NCBI GenBank assembly: GCA_016222945.1
Contig: JACRPY010000002.1
Coordinates: 736,001-800,000, forward strand
Length of the DNA stretch: 64,000 nt
From: Methanobacterium sp.
GTDB taxonomy: Archaea > Methanobacteriota > Methanobacteria > Methanobacteriales > Methanobacteriaceae
Reading direction: 5' to 3'
Position numbers and translations under genes: made by a program. Every line of letters begins with the position of its first letter. Within the stretch, counting starts at the first letter, position 1. Shown here piece after piece: positions 30,155 to 37,894 of this stretch. Below the pieces are notes generated by a model. The model was not told the origin of the DNA. It was given only the letters and a program-made list of their open reading frames with translations, and ran no database searches.

Positions 30155-30421
30155 TTGAATTATTTAATGTTAAAAAGTTGAAAATTCTAAAATTTTCGAT
30201 TTTGAATGTTTAATAGAAAAGCTTTTTAAATAGAATATTATATAAATTACAATATTATTCTTAAGTATATTGTATATTATATTGAGGATTATTGATAATG
30301 CTGATTCAATCATAAAAATACTGTGTTAAAACATGATTCAGCAGTTCAACCTGGCGATAAGAGCTTAAGATCCATTTCTATGTTTTGAGAGTTGCACTAA
30401 TGATCGATTTGAGGCCATAAT
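30155..30421 (+). promoter_or_regulatory. Promoter and long leader of the RNase P/ribosome operon
   Basis: This region ahead of the eleven-gene operon contains TATA-like sites (TTTTTAAAT near 30224, ATTATATAAAT near 30236, and an AT-rich run near 30262-30280). Downstream, from about 30300 to 30418, base composition becomes noticeably richer in G and C than the surrounding spacer DNA. A bulged stem can form: GCTGA (30300-30304) and ATCAT (30309-30313) with ATGATTCAGC (30333-30342). No open frame or tRNA-like fold explains it. It may be a structured leader or a small RNA. Confidence 0.4.
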
Positions 30422-30793
30422 TTGAGAAGGGGAAGAAGACCAAAATGGATGTTAAAGATAGCAAGTGAAAGAATAGATATTCTTTTTAAACTTGCAGAAG
30501 AATCATTTGAAAAACGTCCAGATAGGTCTGATCGTTATGTAGAAATGGCAAAAAATATTGTAACCAAATATAATTTAAGAATGCCTAGAATCTGGAAAAG
30601 AAGATTCTGTAAAAACTGTAATAAATTCTTAAAACCTGGAAGCAACTGTCAAATCAGGTTAAAAGATTCATCTGTTACTATAAAATGCCTTGAATGTGGG
30701 AATATAGTTAATATTCCATATATAAAGGAGAAGAAATATAAAAGGAGGCAAACTATTGAATCATACATCATCAAAAAAGGAATTAATGAATAA
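30422..30793 (+). CDS. rnp4: Ribonuclease P protein component 4 (Rpp21)
   Basis: 123 residues from TTG 30422, with GAGG 7 nt upstream. A basic N-terminus is followed by a helical region and a zinc ribbon: CKNC near residue 62 and CLEC near residue 90. This is the Rpp21/Rnp4 subunit that binds the specificity domain of RNase P RNA for tRNA 5' processing. The gene heads a dense operon of translation, folding and secretion genes. The next gene starts inside its 3' end. Confidence 0.9.
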   Translation: MRRGRRPKWMLKIASERIDILFKLAEESFEKRPDRSDRYVEMAKNIVTKYNLRMPRIWKRRFCKNCNKFLKPGSNCQIRLKDSSVTIKCLECGNIVNIPYIKEKKYKRRQTIESYIIKKGINE

Positions 30794-31016
30794 ATCACTT
30801 TCAACAATCACCATGAATATTGGAAAATCTGGAATAAATGAAAATGTTATAGATGAAATAAAAAGACAACTTAAAGCTAATGAAGTAATAAAATTAAAAT
30901 TTGCAAAAAATATATCTTCACAAAAACAAAGTTATATAAACAAGATCATCGAAAAATCAAATGCTAAACTAATTGATTTAAGAGGTAATGTTGCTGTAAT
31001 ATTTAAAAAAAGGTAA
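30756..31016 (+). CDS. YhbY/CRS1-YhbY (CRM) domain RNA-binding protein
   Basis: 86 residues. The TTG at 30756 is chosen because AAAGGAGG lies 7 nt upstream; this makes it overlap rnp4 by 38 nt. The domain pattern is KSGINENVIDEIKRQLKANEVIKLKF, then IEKSNAKLIDLRGNVAVIFKK, with the LRGN-type loop characteristic of YhbY. Bacterial YhbY associates with pre-50S particles and plant CRM domains bind introns. A ribosome assembly role is likely here, in line with its operon partners. Confidence 0.85.
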   Translation: MNHTSSKKELMNKSLSTITMNIGKSGINENVIDEIKRQLKANEVIKLKFAKNISSQKQSYINKIIEKSNAKLIDLRGNVAVIFKKR

Positions 31017-31030
31017 TTAGGAGGATAAAT

Positions 31031-31468
31031 ATGACTACAGTTTATGATGTTCCTGCAGATTTGCTTATAAGTGCAATTGCGAAGGATTTAAATGAAAATA
31101 AAAAAGTAGAATCGCCAGAATGGGCTAAATTCGTTAAAACCGGAGTTCACAAAGAAAGAAGACCTGAAGATATGGATTGGTGGTACACAAGATGTGCATC
31201 AATCTTAAGAAGAGTGTACATGGATGGTCCTGTTGGAATGAACAGTTTAAGATCATACTATGGTGGAAAGAAGGATAACGGTACCAGTCCTGAAAAATTT
31301 GCAAAAGGAAGCGGTTCTGTAATAAGAACAGCATTGCATCAGCTTGAAGAGGCAGGATACATCTCCAAAATTAAAGAAGGAAGAATAATAACTCCTGCAG
31401 GTAAATCGTTCCTTGACAATACCTCAAACAGTGTTAAAAAAGAAGTTCCAGAACTTGCTAACTATTAA
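31031..31468 (+). CDS. rps19e: Ribosomal protein S19e
   Basis: 145 residues, typical for the archaeal/eukaryotic-specific small-subunit protein S19e. Recognisable parts are TVYDVPADLLISAIAKDL at the start, PEDMDWWYTRCASILRR, GPVGMNSLRSYYGGKK and GSVIRTALHQLEEAGYI. The ATG follows TAGGAGGATAAAT. It is the third gene of the operon and sits 15 nt after the YhbY-like gene. In eukaryotes S19 is required for 40S maturation. Confidence 0.96.
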   Translation: MTTVYDVPADLLISAIAKDLNENKKVESPEWAKFVKTGVHKERRPEDMDWWYTRCASILRRVYMDGPVGMNSLRSYYGGKKDNGTSPEKFAKGSGSVIRTALHQLEEAGYISKIKEGRIITPAGKSFLDNTSNSVKKEVPELANY

Positions 31469-31507
31469 GCTGTTGATCATTGAATAAATAGTGTGGAGGG
31501 TCAAATT

Positions 31508-31843
31508 TTGAGCGATATCGAAGAATTAAGGCGTAAAAGGATGCAAGAGTTACAGCAGCAAGCTGCAACACAACAAATGGCATCCCATGAAGAAGAACAA
31601 GCTCGTCAGCAATTAGATGCTCAAAAAAAACAGGCTATGATGCAAATTCTAACTCCTGAAGCCAGGGGAAGACTTGCAAACATCAGGCTAACCAAACCAG
31701 AAATGGTTGATCAGATTGAACTTCAACTTATTCAACTTGCACAGGCAGGTCGAGTTAGATCAAAAATAACTGATGATCAGCTTAAACATCTCCTTAAACA
31801 AGTTGCAGGCCAAAAAAGAGAGATTAATATTACAAGAAGATGA
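31508..31843 (+). CDS. PDCD5-family DNA-binding protein
   Basis: About 111 residues from TTG 31508, which has GGAGGG 7 nt upstream; the GTG at 31493 is rejected because it overlaps that site. The core matches PDCD5/TFAR19: helical N-terminal ELRRKRMQELQQQ, a Gln/Glu-rich linker, LTPEARGRLANIRLTKPEMV and QVAGQKREINITRR at the end. Archaeal relatives are small three-helix proteins described as DNA-binding; their exact role is unclear. It overlaps the next gene by 4 nt. Confidence 0.88.
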   Translation: MSDIEELRRKRMQELQQQAATQQMASHEEEQARQQLDAQKKQAMMQILTPEARGRLANIRLTKPEMVDQIELQLIQLAQAGRVRSKITDDQLKHLLKQVAGQKREINITRR

Positions 31844-32436
31844 AGGCATGTGTTCTTTACAGCGGAGGGAAGGATAGCTCCCTTATGGCTGTGATTCTTG
31901 AAAAATTAGGTTATGATGTTGAACTTGTAACTCTAAATTTTGAGATATTTGATTCCTTTAAACCAGCAGAAGAATCTGCTTCATCCATTGGGTTTAAACA
32001 TAGTGTTTTAAAAGCGGATAGGTCCATAATCCAAAATGCAACCAATATTATCATTGATGATCAGTTTCCAAACAATGGAATAAATTACATTCATAAAGAG
32101 GCATTGAATCTGGCCTCAAAAAATTATGATGTGGTTGCAGATGGGACAAGAAGGGATGACAGAACCCCTAAGCTTAATCAAAGAGAAATCAACAGCCTTG
32201 AAAGCCGAAGAAATGTTGAATATTTAACTCTTCGAGGATTTGGACATAAAACCATAAATAATCTTGTAGATACGCTCTTTGAAGTTAAAAAAGAGCAAAC
32301 AAAAATGGAAAATAACTCTGATTATGAGATTGAAATCAGATGTCTCCTAAATGAGATTGAAGGAGAGGAAGCTGCCAGCAACATATTTCCAAGCCATATT
32401 CAATCCAGAGTGATTGGATGGAAAAATAAATTTTAA
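31840..32436 (+). CDS. PP-loop ATPase of the adenine-nucleotide alpha-hydrolase superfamily
   Basis: 198 residues, coupled to the previous gene by an ATGA overlap. The PP-loop is LYSGGKDSSL at residues 6-15, which binds ATP for substrate adenylation. Other blocks are VVADGTRRDDRTPK and EYLTLRGFGHKTI. Enzymes of this fold act in tRNA thiolation, diphthamide or other modifications, but no zinc Cys set or RNA-binding domain is seen here. Its constant company with ribosome genes suggests a role in tRNA or ribosome modification; this is inference. Confidence 0.75.
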   Translation: MKACVLYSGGKDSSLMAVILEKLGYDVELVTLNFEIFDSFKPAEESASSIGFKHSVLKADRSIIQNATNIIIDDQFPNNGINYIHKEALNLASKNYDVVADGTRRDDRTPKLNQREINSLESRRNVEYLTLRGFGHKTINNLVDTLFEVKKEQTKMENNSDYEIEIRCLLNEIEGEEAASNIFPSHIQSRVIGWKNKF

Positions 32437-32468
32437 TGTATTAATCATAAAATTAACGTGGTGAAAAA

Positions 32469-32624
32469 ATGAGTAGAAATAGGCCATTAGCTAAGAAATT
32501 AAGGCTTGCTAAAGCCAATAAACAAAATAGGCGTGTACCTTTATGGGTTATGCTTAAAACCAATAGAAAAGTAAGGACTCATCCGAAGATGAGACACTGG
32601 AGAAGGAATAGTTTAAAAGTGTAA
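32469..32624 (+). CDS. rpl39e: Ribosomal protein L39e
   Basis: A 51-residue highly basic protein. The start reads MSRNRPLAKKLRLAKANKQN, and the family hallmarks RRVPLWVMLKTNRKVR and HPKMRHWRRNSLKV follow. L39e lines the polypeptide exit tunnel in archaeal and eukaryotic ribosomes. The ATG is preceded by CGTGGTGAAAAA. It is the expected neighbour of L31e and lies in the middle of the operon, 13 bp before it. Confidence 0.95.
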   Translation: MSRNRPLAKKLRLAKANKQNRRVPLWVMLKTNRKVRTHPKMRHWRRNSLKV

Positions 32625-32636
32625 GGGGATTCAATT

Positions 32637-32882
32637 ATGGAAAGAGTCTATGTTATACCATTAAGAAAAGTAAAAAATGTTCCAAGGACTATCAGGTCAC
32701 CCAGAGCAATTCGTTACGTACAAGAATTCGTAAAAAAACACATGAAAACAGAAGATGTAAAAATAGATGCATCTGTAAACGAAAAAATATGGGAAAGAGG
32801 AATCCAAAAAATACCTCCTAAGATTAAAATAAAAGCTGTAAAAGATGAAGATGGTTCTGTAGCAGTCACCTTAGTTGAATAG
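32637..32882 (+). CDS. rpl31e: Ribosomal protein L31e
   Basis: 81 residues, the normal archaeal size. Landmarks are the N-terminal RVYVIPLRKVKNVPRTIRSP, the RAIRYVQEFVKKHMK helix, and ASVNEKIWERGIQKIPPKIK. L31e lies near the tunnel exit of the large subunit. The start follows AAGGGGATTCAATT, and it is directly followed by aIF6, which binds the same subunit. Confidence 0.95.
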   Translation: MERVYVIPLRKVKNVPRTIRSPRAIRYVQEFVKKHMKTEDVKIDASVNEKIWERGIQKIPPKIKIKAVKDEDGSVAVTLVE

Positions 32883-32892
32883 GTGAAATTGT

Positions 32893-33567
32893 ATGATAAG
32901 AAGAACTAATTTAAATGGGAACCCCAATCTGGGAGTTGCAATCTGTTCCACAGATAAAGCAGCGATAGTTCCCTCTAATCTATCAGAATCAATGGAACAT
33001 TTGATTTTTGACACTTTAGGGGTGCCTTTAATCAAAACTCCAATCAGTGGAAGTAACCTTGCAGGAGCACTTGCAACTGGAAATTCAAACGGATTCATAG
33101 TATCTCCATATGCTCTTGACAGTGAAATAGAAGCTATCAAGGAGCTTGACATGGAAGTAGGGCGAATCCCTGGTAAATTCACAGCTGTAGGAAATATTGT
33201 GCTTGCAAATGATAAAGGTGCAATTGTAAATCCTCTGCTTTCTGATAAATCATTAGAGCTAATTGAAGATGTTTTAAACGTTGAAGTTGAACGTGGAAGT
33301 ATAGCTAAATTTAAAATCACAGGATCTGTTGCAATAGCCACAAACAAGGGAGTGCTAGCACATCCATCTGCAACAGAAGAAGAACTAGCACTTGTAGAAG
33401 GTGTATTAAAAACACCTGCAGATATTGGAACTGTAAACAAAGGCATAAGGCTTGTTGGAGCATGTGCTGTTGCTAATTCCAATGGAGTTATTGTGGGATC
33501 AGATAGTACAGGTCCTGAACTTGCAAGAATAGAGGAAGCATTAGGTTTTCTTGAGGGATATGAATGA
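32893..33567 (+). CDS. eif6: Translation initiation factor aIF6
   Basis: 224 residues forming the fivefold-symmetric pentein fold; the internal repeats can be seen as recurring A-x-GN-x-N-G or A-x-x-N-x-x-G-x-x-V blocks (for example ALATGNSNGFIV, VLANDKGAIV, AIATNKGVLAHP, AVANSNGVIVG). aIF6 binds the large subunit and prevents its premature joining. It overlaps the next gene by 4 nt and follows L31e closely. The ATG follows TAGGTGAAATTGT. Confidence 0.95.
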   Translation: MIRRTNLNGNPNLGVAICSTDKAAIVPSNLSESMEHLIFDTLGVPLIKTPISGSNLAGALATGNSNGFIVSPYALDSEIEAIKELDMEVGRIPGKFTAVGNIVLANDKGAIVNPLLSDKSLELIEDVLNVEVERGSIAKFKITGSVAIATNKGVLAHPSATEEELALVEGVLKTPADIGTVNKGIRLVGACAVANSNGVIVGSDSTGPELARIEEALGFLEGYE

Positions 33568-33788
33568 AAACAAAAATATTTAGAATTCAAGGTAAATTTA
33601 TGATGGGAAATAGTTTAAAACCTTTTATGAAGGAATTAAAAGCTATTTCTGAAGAAAATATACACGAAAAAATTTATTCCGATTTTGGAAGCAAACATGG
33701 AATTAAACGAAGCAAAATAATCATAGAAGAAATTAAAGAAATTTCAAAAGACGAAATCCAGGACCCAGTACTTAAATCATTATTTTAA
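33564..33788 (+). CDS. rplX: Ribosomal protein L18Ae (LX)
   Basis: 74 residues. The pattern KIFRIQGKFMMGN, PFMKELKAISEENIHEKIYS and FGSKHGIKRSKIII is the LX/L18Ae family. It belongs to the large subunit in archaea. The start codon overlaps the stop of aIF6 in an ATGA arrangement, giving translational coupling. Prefoldin alpha follows after 12 nt. Confidence 0.93.
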   Translation: MKTKIFRIQGKFMMGNSLKPFMKELKAISEENIHEKIYSDFGSKHGIKRSKIIIEEIKEISKDEIQDPVLKSLF

Positions 33789-33800
33789 GCGGTGATTTTT

Positions 33801-34235
33801 ATGGATGATAGACAAAGACTCGAACAGATGGTAAATGAAATAAATATGTACCAGAGTCAATTAGATGTTTTAAATCAGCAAATGGAAACAGTTAAAGCTA
33901 CCATGGCTGAATTAACATCTGCAGAAGATACTTTAAATGCTGTTGAAGGAAAAGAAGGTACAGAAACATTTGTACCAATAGGTGCAGGTTCTTTTATAAT
34001 AACTGAACTTAAAAATACAGATGAAGTTATAATGGGACTTGGTGCTGGAGCTGCTGCTAAAAAAAGCCTTCCTGAAGCAAAAGAAAATATATCTACCCAA
34101 AAAAAGGAATTAGAACAACTAATGAATAAAATGATGGGCGATATGAAAAAACTTACAGAAGTAATAGTAAAAATGAGTCCTGAAGCTGAAGCACTGCTTA
34201 AAAAAGTGGAAACTGAAGAAGCGGGGCATCAATAA
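33801..34235 (+). CDS. pfdA: Prefoldin subunit alpha
   Basis: 144 residues from ATG 33801, which has GCGGTGATTTTT upstream; the longer GTG at 33792 is inside that ribosome-binding site. Two long coiled-coil helices flank a beta-hairpin region (TFVPIGAGSFIITELKNTDEVI, then the GLGAGAAAKK loop). Prefoldin is an alpha2-beta4 hexamer that holds nascent proteins for the chaperonin. It lies between L18Ae and FtsY, linking synthesis, folding and targeting. Confidence 0.93.
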   Translation: MDDRQRLEQMVNEINMYQSQLDVLNQQMETVKATMAELTSAEDTLNAVEGKEGTETFVPIGAGSFIITELKNTDEVIMGLGAGAAAKKSLPEAKENISTQKKELEQLMNKMMGDMKKLTEVIVKMSPEAEALLKKVETEEAGHQ

Positions 34236-34300
34236 ACTTCTTTTTTTATAAATTAATTTTGAATTTTAGCTACTGGAAATCTAAGAAGGATGTGAATATT

Positions 34301-35500
34301 TTGTTTGAATCACTTAAAAAGAAATTTAACGGCACTATTGGGAAAATAAGTGATAAAATTTCAGATGAAGAAGAAAAAACTCCTTTAGATGATATTTCAG
34401 AAGAAAAAAAAGAGAAAACTACTTCCAAAAAAAGTGAATCCTTTGAAAAACTGGAAAAAATTGAAGAACCTGTTCTTGAAAAGGAAAAAGAAGAAACAGG
34501 GGTCAGAGAAAAATTATCTGGAATTTTTTCCAAAAAAGAAGAAAAGGCTGATGAAAAAACTGTTGAAAACTCAAAAAAAACAGAAGTAGTTCATAAAAAG
34601 CATGAAGATGAGGCAGATGAAGAAAAATCTGGAATGTTTTCATTTGTAACTCAAAAAACAATATCTGAGAATGATATTGATGATATACTCTTTGAACTTG
34701 AAATGTCACTTTTAGAAAGCGATGTGGCTTTGGAAGTCGCTGAAAAAATCATTAATTCTGTAAAAGAAGATCTTATTGGTAAAAAAATAAGAAGAAGAAG
34801 CGACGTTGCAGAATTTACTCGTGTAGCTCTTAGAAAAGCAGTATCTGAAATACTTGGTGTTGAAACCAAGGATCTAAAAGAAATGGCTAAAAATGCTCAA
34901 AAAACAGGCGAACCATTAAAAATAATGTTTGTGGGAATAAATGGAACTGGAAAAACAACAAGCATAGCTAAAATAGCCACTTATTTTATAAATGAAGGAT
35001 ACACACCAGTTATCGCTGCTTCAGATACTTTTAGGGCAGGCGCTATTGAACAAATAAGTTATCATGCTGAAAAGATAGGAATTAAGATTATAAAGCATAA
35101 AAAAGGCGCTGATCCTGCAGCAGTTGCTTATGATGCCGTTGAACATGCAAAGGCAAAAGGAAAAGAAGTGGTTTTAATTGACACTGCTGGTAGAATGCAG
35201 ACTAATGTGAACCTCATGGATGAGATGAAGAAAATTAAGCGTGTTGTAAAGCCAGATATCATAGTTTATGTGGGGGATGCATTAACTGGAAACGATGCAG
35301 TTGAACAGGCCTCAAAATTTGATGATGCTGTTGGTGTTGATGGAATAGTTCTTACCAAGGCTGATGCAGACGCAAAAGGTGGAGCCGCACTTTCAATTGG
35401 ATACGTGATTAATAAGCCAATACTATTTTTAGGTGTTGGTCAATCTTATGAGGATATATTGGAATTTAAAGCTGAATGGATGGTTGAACAGCTTATTTAA
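34301..35500 (+). CDS. ftsY: Signal recognition particle receptor FtsY
   Basis: About 399 residues from TTG 34301, whose product begins LFESLKKKFNGTIGKI, a normal FtsY start; an in-frame TTG at 34259 has no ribosome-binding site. A long acidic/lysine-rich linker (residues 20-120) precedes the NG domain. The GTPase motifs are GINGTGKTTS (G1), DTFRAGA, DTAGRM (G3) and TKADADAKGGAAL (G4 and the closing loop). FtsY docks SRP-bound ribosomes at the membrane. It closes the operon that begins with RNase P component 4. Confidence 0.95.
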   Translation: MFESLKKKFNGTIGKISDKISDEEEKTPLDDISEEKKEKTTSKKSESFEKLEKIEEPVLEKEKEETGVREKLSGIFSKKEEKADEKTVENSKKTEVVHKKHEDEADEEKSGMFSFVTQKTISENDIDDILFELEMSLLESDVALEVAEKIINSVKEDLIGKKIRRRSDVAEFTRVALRKAVSEILGVETKDLKEMAKNAQKTGEPLKIMFVGINGTGKTTSIAKIATYFINEGYTPVIAASDTFRAGAIEQISYHAEKIGIKIIKHKKGADPAAVAYDAVEHAKAKGKEVVLIDTAGRMQTNVNLMDEMKKIKRVVKPDIIVYVGDALTGNDAVEQASKFDDAVGVDGIVLTKADADAKGGAALSIGYVINKPILFLGVGQSYEDILEFKAEWMVEQLI

Positions 35501-35565
35501 TTTTATTTTAAAGCAATTAGTTTAATTAATAATTCAAAAAATGTAATATTCATTGCAGTGGTTCC

Positions 35566-36402
35566 ATGAACGCATATATAGAAATTTTAAGGCCGGCAAA
35601 TGCAGTAATGGCGGTAATAGCTGTGTTTTTAGTCATGCTTATAAGTGGACATTTTACATTAAATGCATTTTTAGCATGTTTTGTGGTATTTATAGTCACA
35701 GGGGGCGGAAATGCCATAAATGATTATTTTGATTATAAAATAGATGATATTAACAAGCCCAAACGGCCAATTCCATCTGGAAGAATTTCCCTTAAGGCCG
35801 CAGGAATTTATTCGCTGATTCTTTTTGTAATTGGAACTATAGCTGCATTTACCATTAATTATTTAGTAGGTATGATAGCACTTTTAAGCTCTCTTTTAAT
35901 GATTTATTATGCTTACAGTCTAAAAACCAAATGTTTAATTGGGAATTTAAGTGTTTCATTTCTTACAGGTCTTTGTTTTGTTTTTGGAGGAATTGCAGTA
36001 GGTGAAATCATGACATCTGTTTATTTGGGTGTTTTTGCATTTCTTATGACCATGGCCAGAGAAATTGTAAAAGATATGGAAGATATGGAAGGAGATAAAA
36101 AAGAAGGAGCAAAAACACTACCTATTTCTTATGGAATGAAAACATCATCAATCCTTGCAGCATCCTTCATGATAATTGCAAGTATTGCCAGCCCAGTGCT
36201 TTATTTTATAGGTATCTTCAATATACTTTATCTTGCTGTACTTTCTGTAGCTATTTTAGTATTCCTGATAGGTGCAGTATCAATATTAAATGATCAATCA
36301 GTTGAAAATTCTGCAAAAGTATCTAAAAGAATTAAAATTGGTATGGGAGTGATATTTCTGGCTTTTGCGGTTGGTTCACCATTTTTAGCTTCTCTTTTTT
36401 AA
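35566..36402 (+). CDS. Digeranylgeranylglyceryl phosphate synthase (UbiA family)
   Basis: 278 residues, mostly membrane helices. The prenyl-diphosphate sites are NAINDYFDYKIDDINKPKRP (first, NDxxD-type) and REIVKDMEDMEGDKKEGA (second). It attaches the second geranylgeranyl chain to form archaeal diether lipid. The assignment to DGGGP synthase rests on the archaeal context and length; other UbiA prenyltransferases (heme or quinone) are less likely. The promoter lies in the 65-bp gap after ftsY. Confidence 0.85.
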   Translation: MNAYIEILRPANAVMAVIAVFLVMLISGHFTLNAFLACFVVFIVTGGGNAINDYFDYKIDDINKPKRPIPSGRISLKAAGIYSLILFVIGTIAAFTINYLVGMIALLSSLLMIYYAYSLKTKCLIGNLSVSFLTGLCFVFGGIAVGEIMTSVYLGVFAFLMTMAREIVKDMEDMEGDKKEGAKTLPISYGMKTSSILAASFMIIASIASPVLYFIGIFNILYLAVLSVAILVFLIGAVSILNDQSVENSAKVSKRIKIGMGVIFLAFAVGSPFLASLF

Positions 36403-36443
36403 AAACATAAATTTTAACTATTTTGTAAACCATACTTTTCTAC

Positions 36444-36839
36444 ATGAAATTAAAGCCCATTGGAATAATTAACTCTCCATATAAAAAAAGGGAAGATGCA
36501 CCCAGACAGGGCAGATATTCTGATGAAATCAGTGAAATCACAGTTTTTGATGAATATGTGGAGGGTTTACAGGATATTGAACATAAAAAACATTATTATA
36601 TTTTCTACTGGTTAGATAAAGCTGATCGTGATAAGCTTAAAGAAATTCCTCCAGGAAAAACAGAAGAAAAGGGTGTTTTTTCTATTAGATCGCCAGTTCG
36701 ACCAAATCCAATTGCAATGTGTCTAGTGGAGATTGTTAAAATAGAAGGAAATAAATTAACTGTTAAATGGCTTGATGCCCTTGATGGATCGCCTCTTATT
36801 GATATTAAGCCATTTTGGGCTGAAACAGATTGTATATAA
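36444..36839 (+). CDS. tRNA m6t6A37 methyltransferase TrmO-like (YaeB family)
   Basis: 131 residues. The core SPYKKREDAPRQGRYSDE, HYYIFYWLDKAD and FSIRSPVRPNPIAM motifs are typical of the YaeB/TrmO family (consensus RSPxRPNPIG). TrmO uses SAM to add a methyl to the t6A base next to some tRNA anticodons. The protein lacks the C-terminal domain of E. coli TrmO, as is common in archaeal short forms. It has a start codon with no obvious Shine-Dalgarno sequence 41 bp after the UbiA gene. Confidence 0.85.
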   Translation: MKLKPIGIINSPYKKREDAPRQGRYSDEISEITVFDEYVEGLQDIEHKKHYYIFYWLDKADRDKLKEIPPGKTEEKGVFSIRSPVRPNPIAMCLVEIVKIEGNKLTVKWLDALDGSPLIDIKPFWAETDCI

Positions 36840-36898
36840 TGTACTATTATTATAATTTAAGTTCAAAAGAAGTTAGAAAATAAAGGGGAGAAATGAAA

Positions 36899-37618
36899 AT
36901 GGCAACCAAAAAAGATGGGATGAAAATCAAAATAATGAAAAACGGTCCTTATTTAGTTTCAGGAGGATTACCGCTTCTTGAACAGGTAATCACTACAGAT
37001 GATGCAGGCCATACTCGTGAACTCCAAAATGTCCGTGAATATCCACTTAAAGAAAAATATATTCTATGTAGATGTGGTGCATCAAAAAAGAAACCCTACT
37101 GCGATGGAACTCATAACAAAATTGATTTTGACGGTACAGAAACAGCCAGTAGGAAACCATACATCGAAAAAGCAGATGTATTCGAAGGAAAGGACTTGAA
37201 ATTAACTGATGCACATGAATTCTGTGATCATTCACGTTTTTGTTTGCGTGCAGGTGGAATAAGGGATTTAATACAAAAATCAGATGATCCCGAGGCCAGA
37301 AATACAGCTATTGAAGAAGCAATGATATGTCCATCTGGAAGGCTGGTTTTATGGGATAAAAAGACAGGTAAGCCATTTGAAAAAGAATTTGAACCGTCAA
37401 TTGTAATGGTCCACGACAAGCAAAAAAATTGCGAAGGTCCCATATGGGTAAGGGGACGTATTCCAGTTGAATCTTCTGATGGGTCTGTTTATGAAGTTCG
37501 TAATCGAGTTACACTTTGTAGATGTGGTAAATCGCAAAATAAGCCATATTGTGATGGTAGCCACTGGATGAACAGTGAGCAAAAATTGAAATTCCGCAAA
37601 AAATGGGGCTTAGATTAA
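36899..37618 (+). CDS. Double CDGSH iron-sulfur protein
   Basis: About 239 residues; the ATG at 36899 is better spaced from GGGGAG than the ATG at 36893. Two CDGSH motifs are complete: CRCGASKKKPYCDGTH near residue 60 and CRCGKSQNKPYCDGSH near residue 218. Each would bind a [2Fe-2S] cluster through three Cys and one His. Between them are HEFCDHSRFC and a CPSGR block, possibly another cluster or zinc site (divergent mono-cluster ferredoxin-like segment). Function is unknown; a redox or iron-sulfur storage role is plausible. It is monocistronic. Confidence 0.88.
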   Translation: MATKKDGMKIKIMKNGPYLVSGGLPLLEQVITTDDAGHTRELQNVREYPLKEKYILCRCGASKKKPYCDGTHNKIDFDGTETASRKPYIEKADVFEGKDLKLTDAHEFCDHSRFCLRAGGIRDLIQKSDDPEARNTAIEEAMICPSGRLVLWDKKTGKPFEKEFEPSIVMVHDKQKNCEGPIWVRGRIPVESSDGSVYEVRNRVTLCRCGKSQNKPYCDGSHWMNSEQKLKFRKKWGLD

Positions 37619-37894
37619 AAATAAATAAAAAAGGAGATTCATTGATTAATTTTTTTTGAGCATAAATTACTCCTAATTTATTATTCTTTTTACATTATTT
37701 CCCTCTATGAGATAGGTTCTAAAAATTAATTTTCTGAAAAATAAACCCATAACTGGTATTAAACAGTGAAAGATAAAATATTAATTATAGAAAATAAATA
37801 TTAATTTGTGAGTAAAAGGATAGTAATTCAATATTACTATGTTTCGTTTTTTAATACAAAATAAAATGAATGGGATAGATTCTGGGGGAAGTAC

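Noticed and set aside
30340..30420. tRNA-like fragment (GTTCAACC) upstream of rnp4
   Set aside because: No acceptor, D or anticodon stems could be built around it.
32871..33590. Long minus-strand open frame over aIF6
   Set aside because: Serine/leucine-rich reverse-complement artefact of a well-known translation factor with a coupled neighbour.
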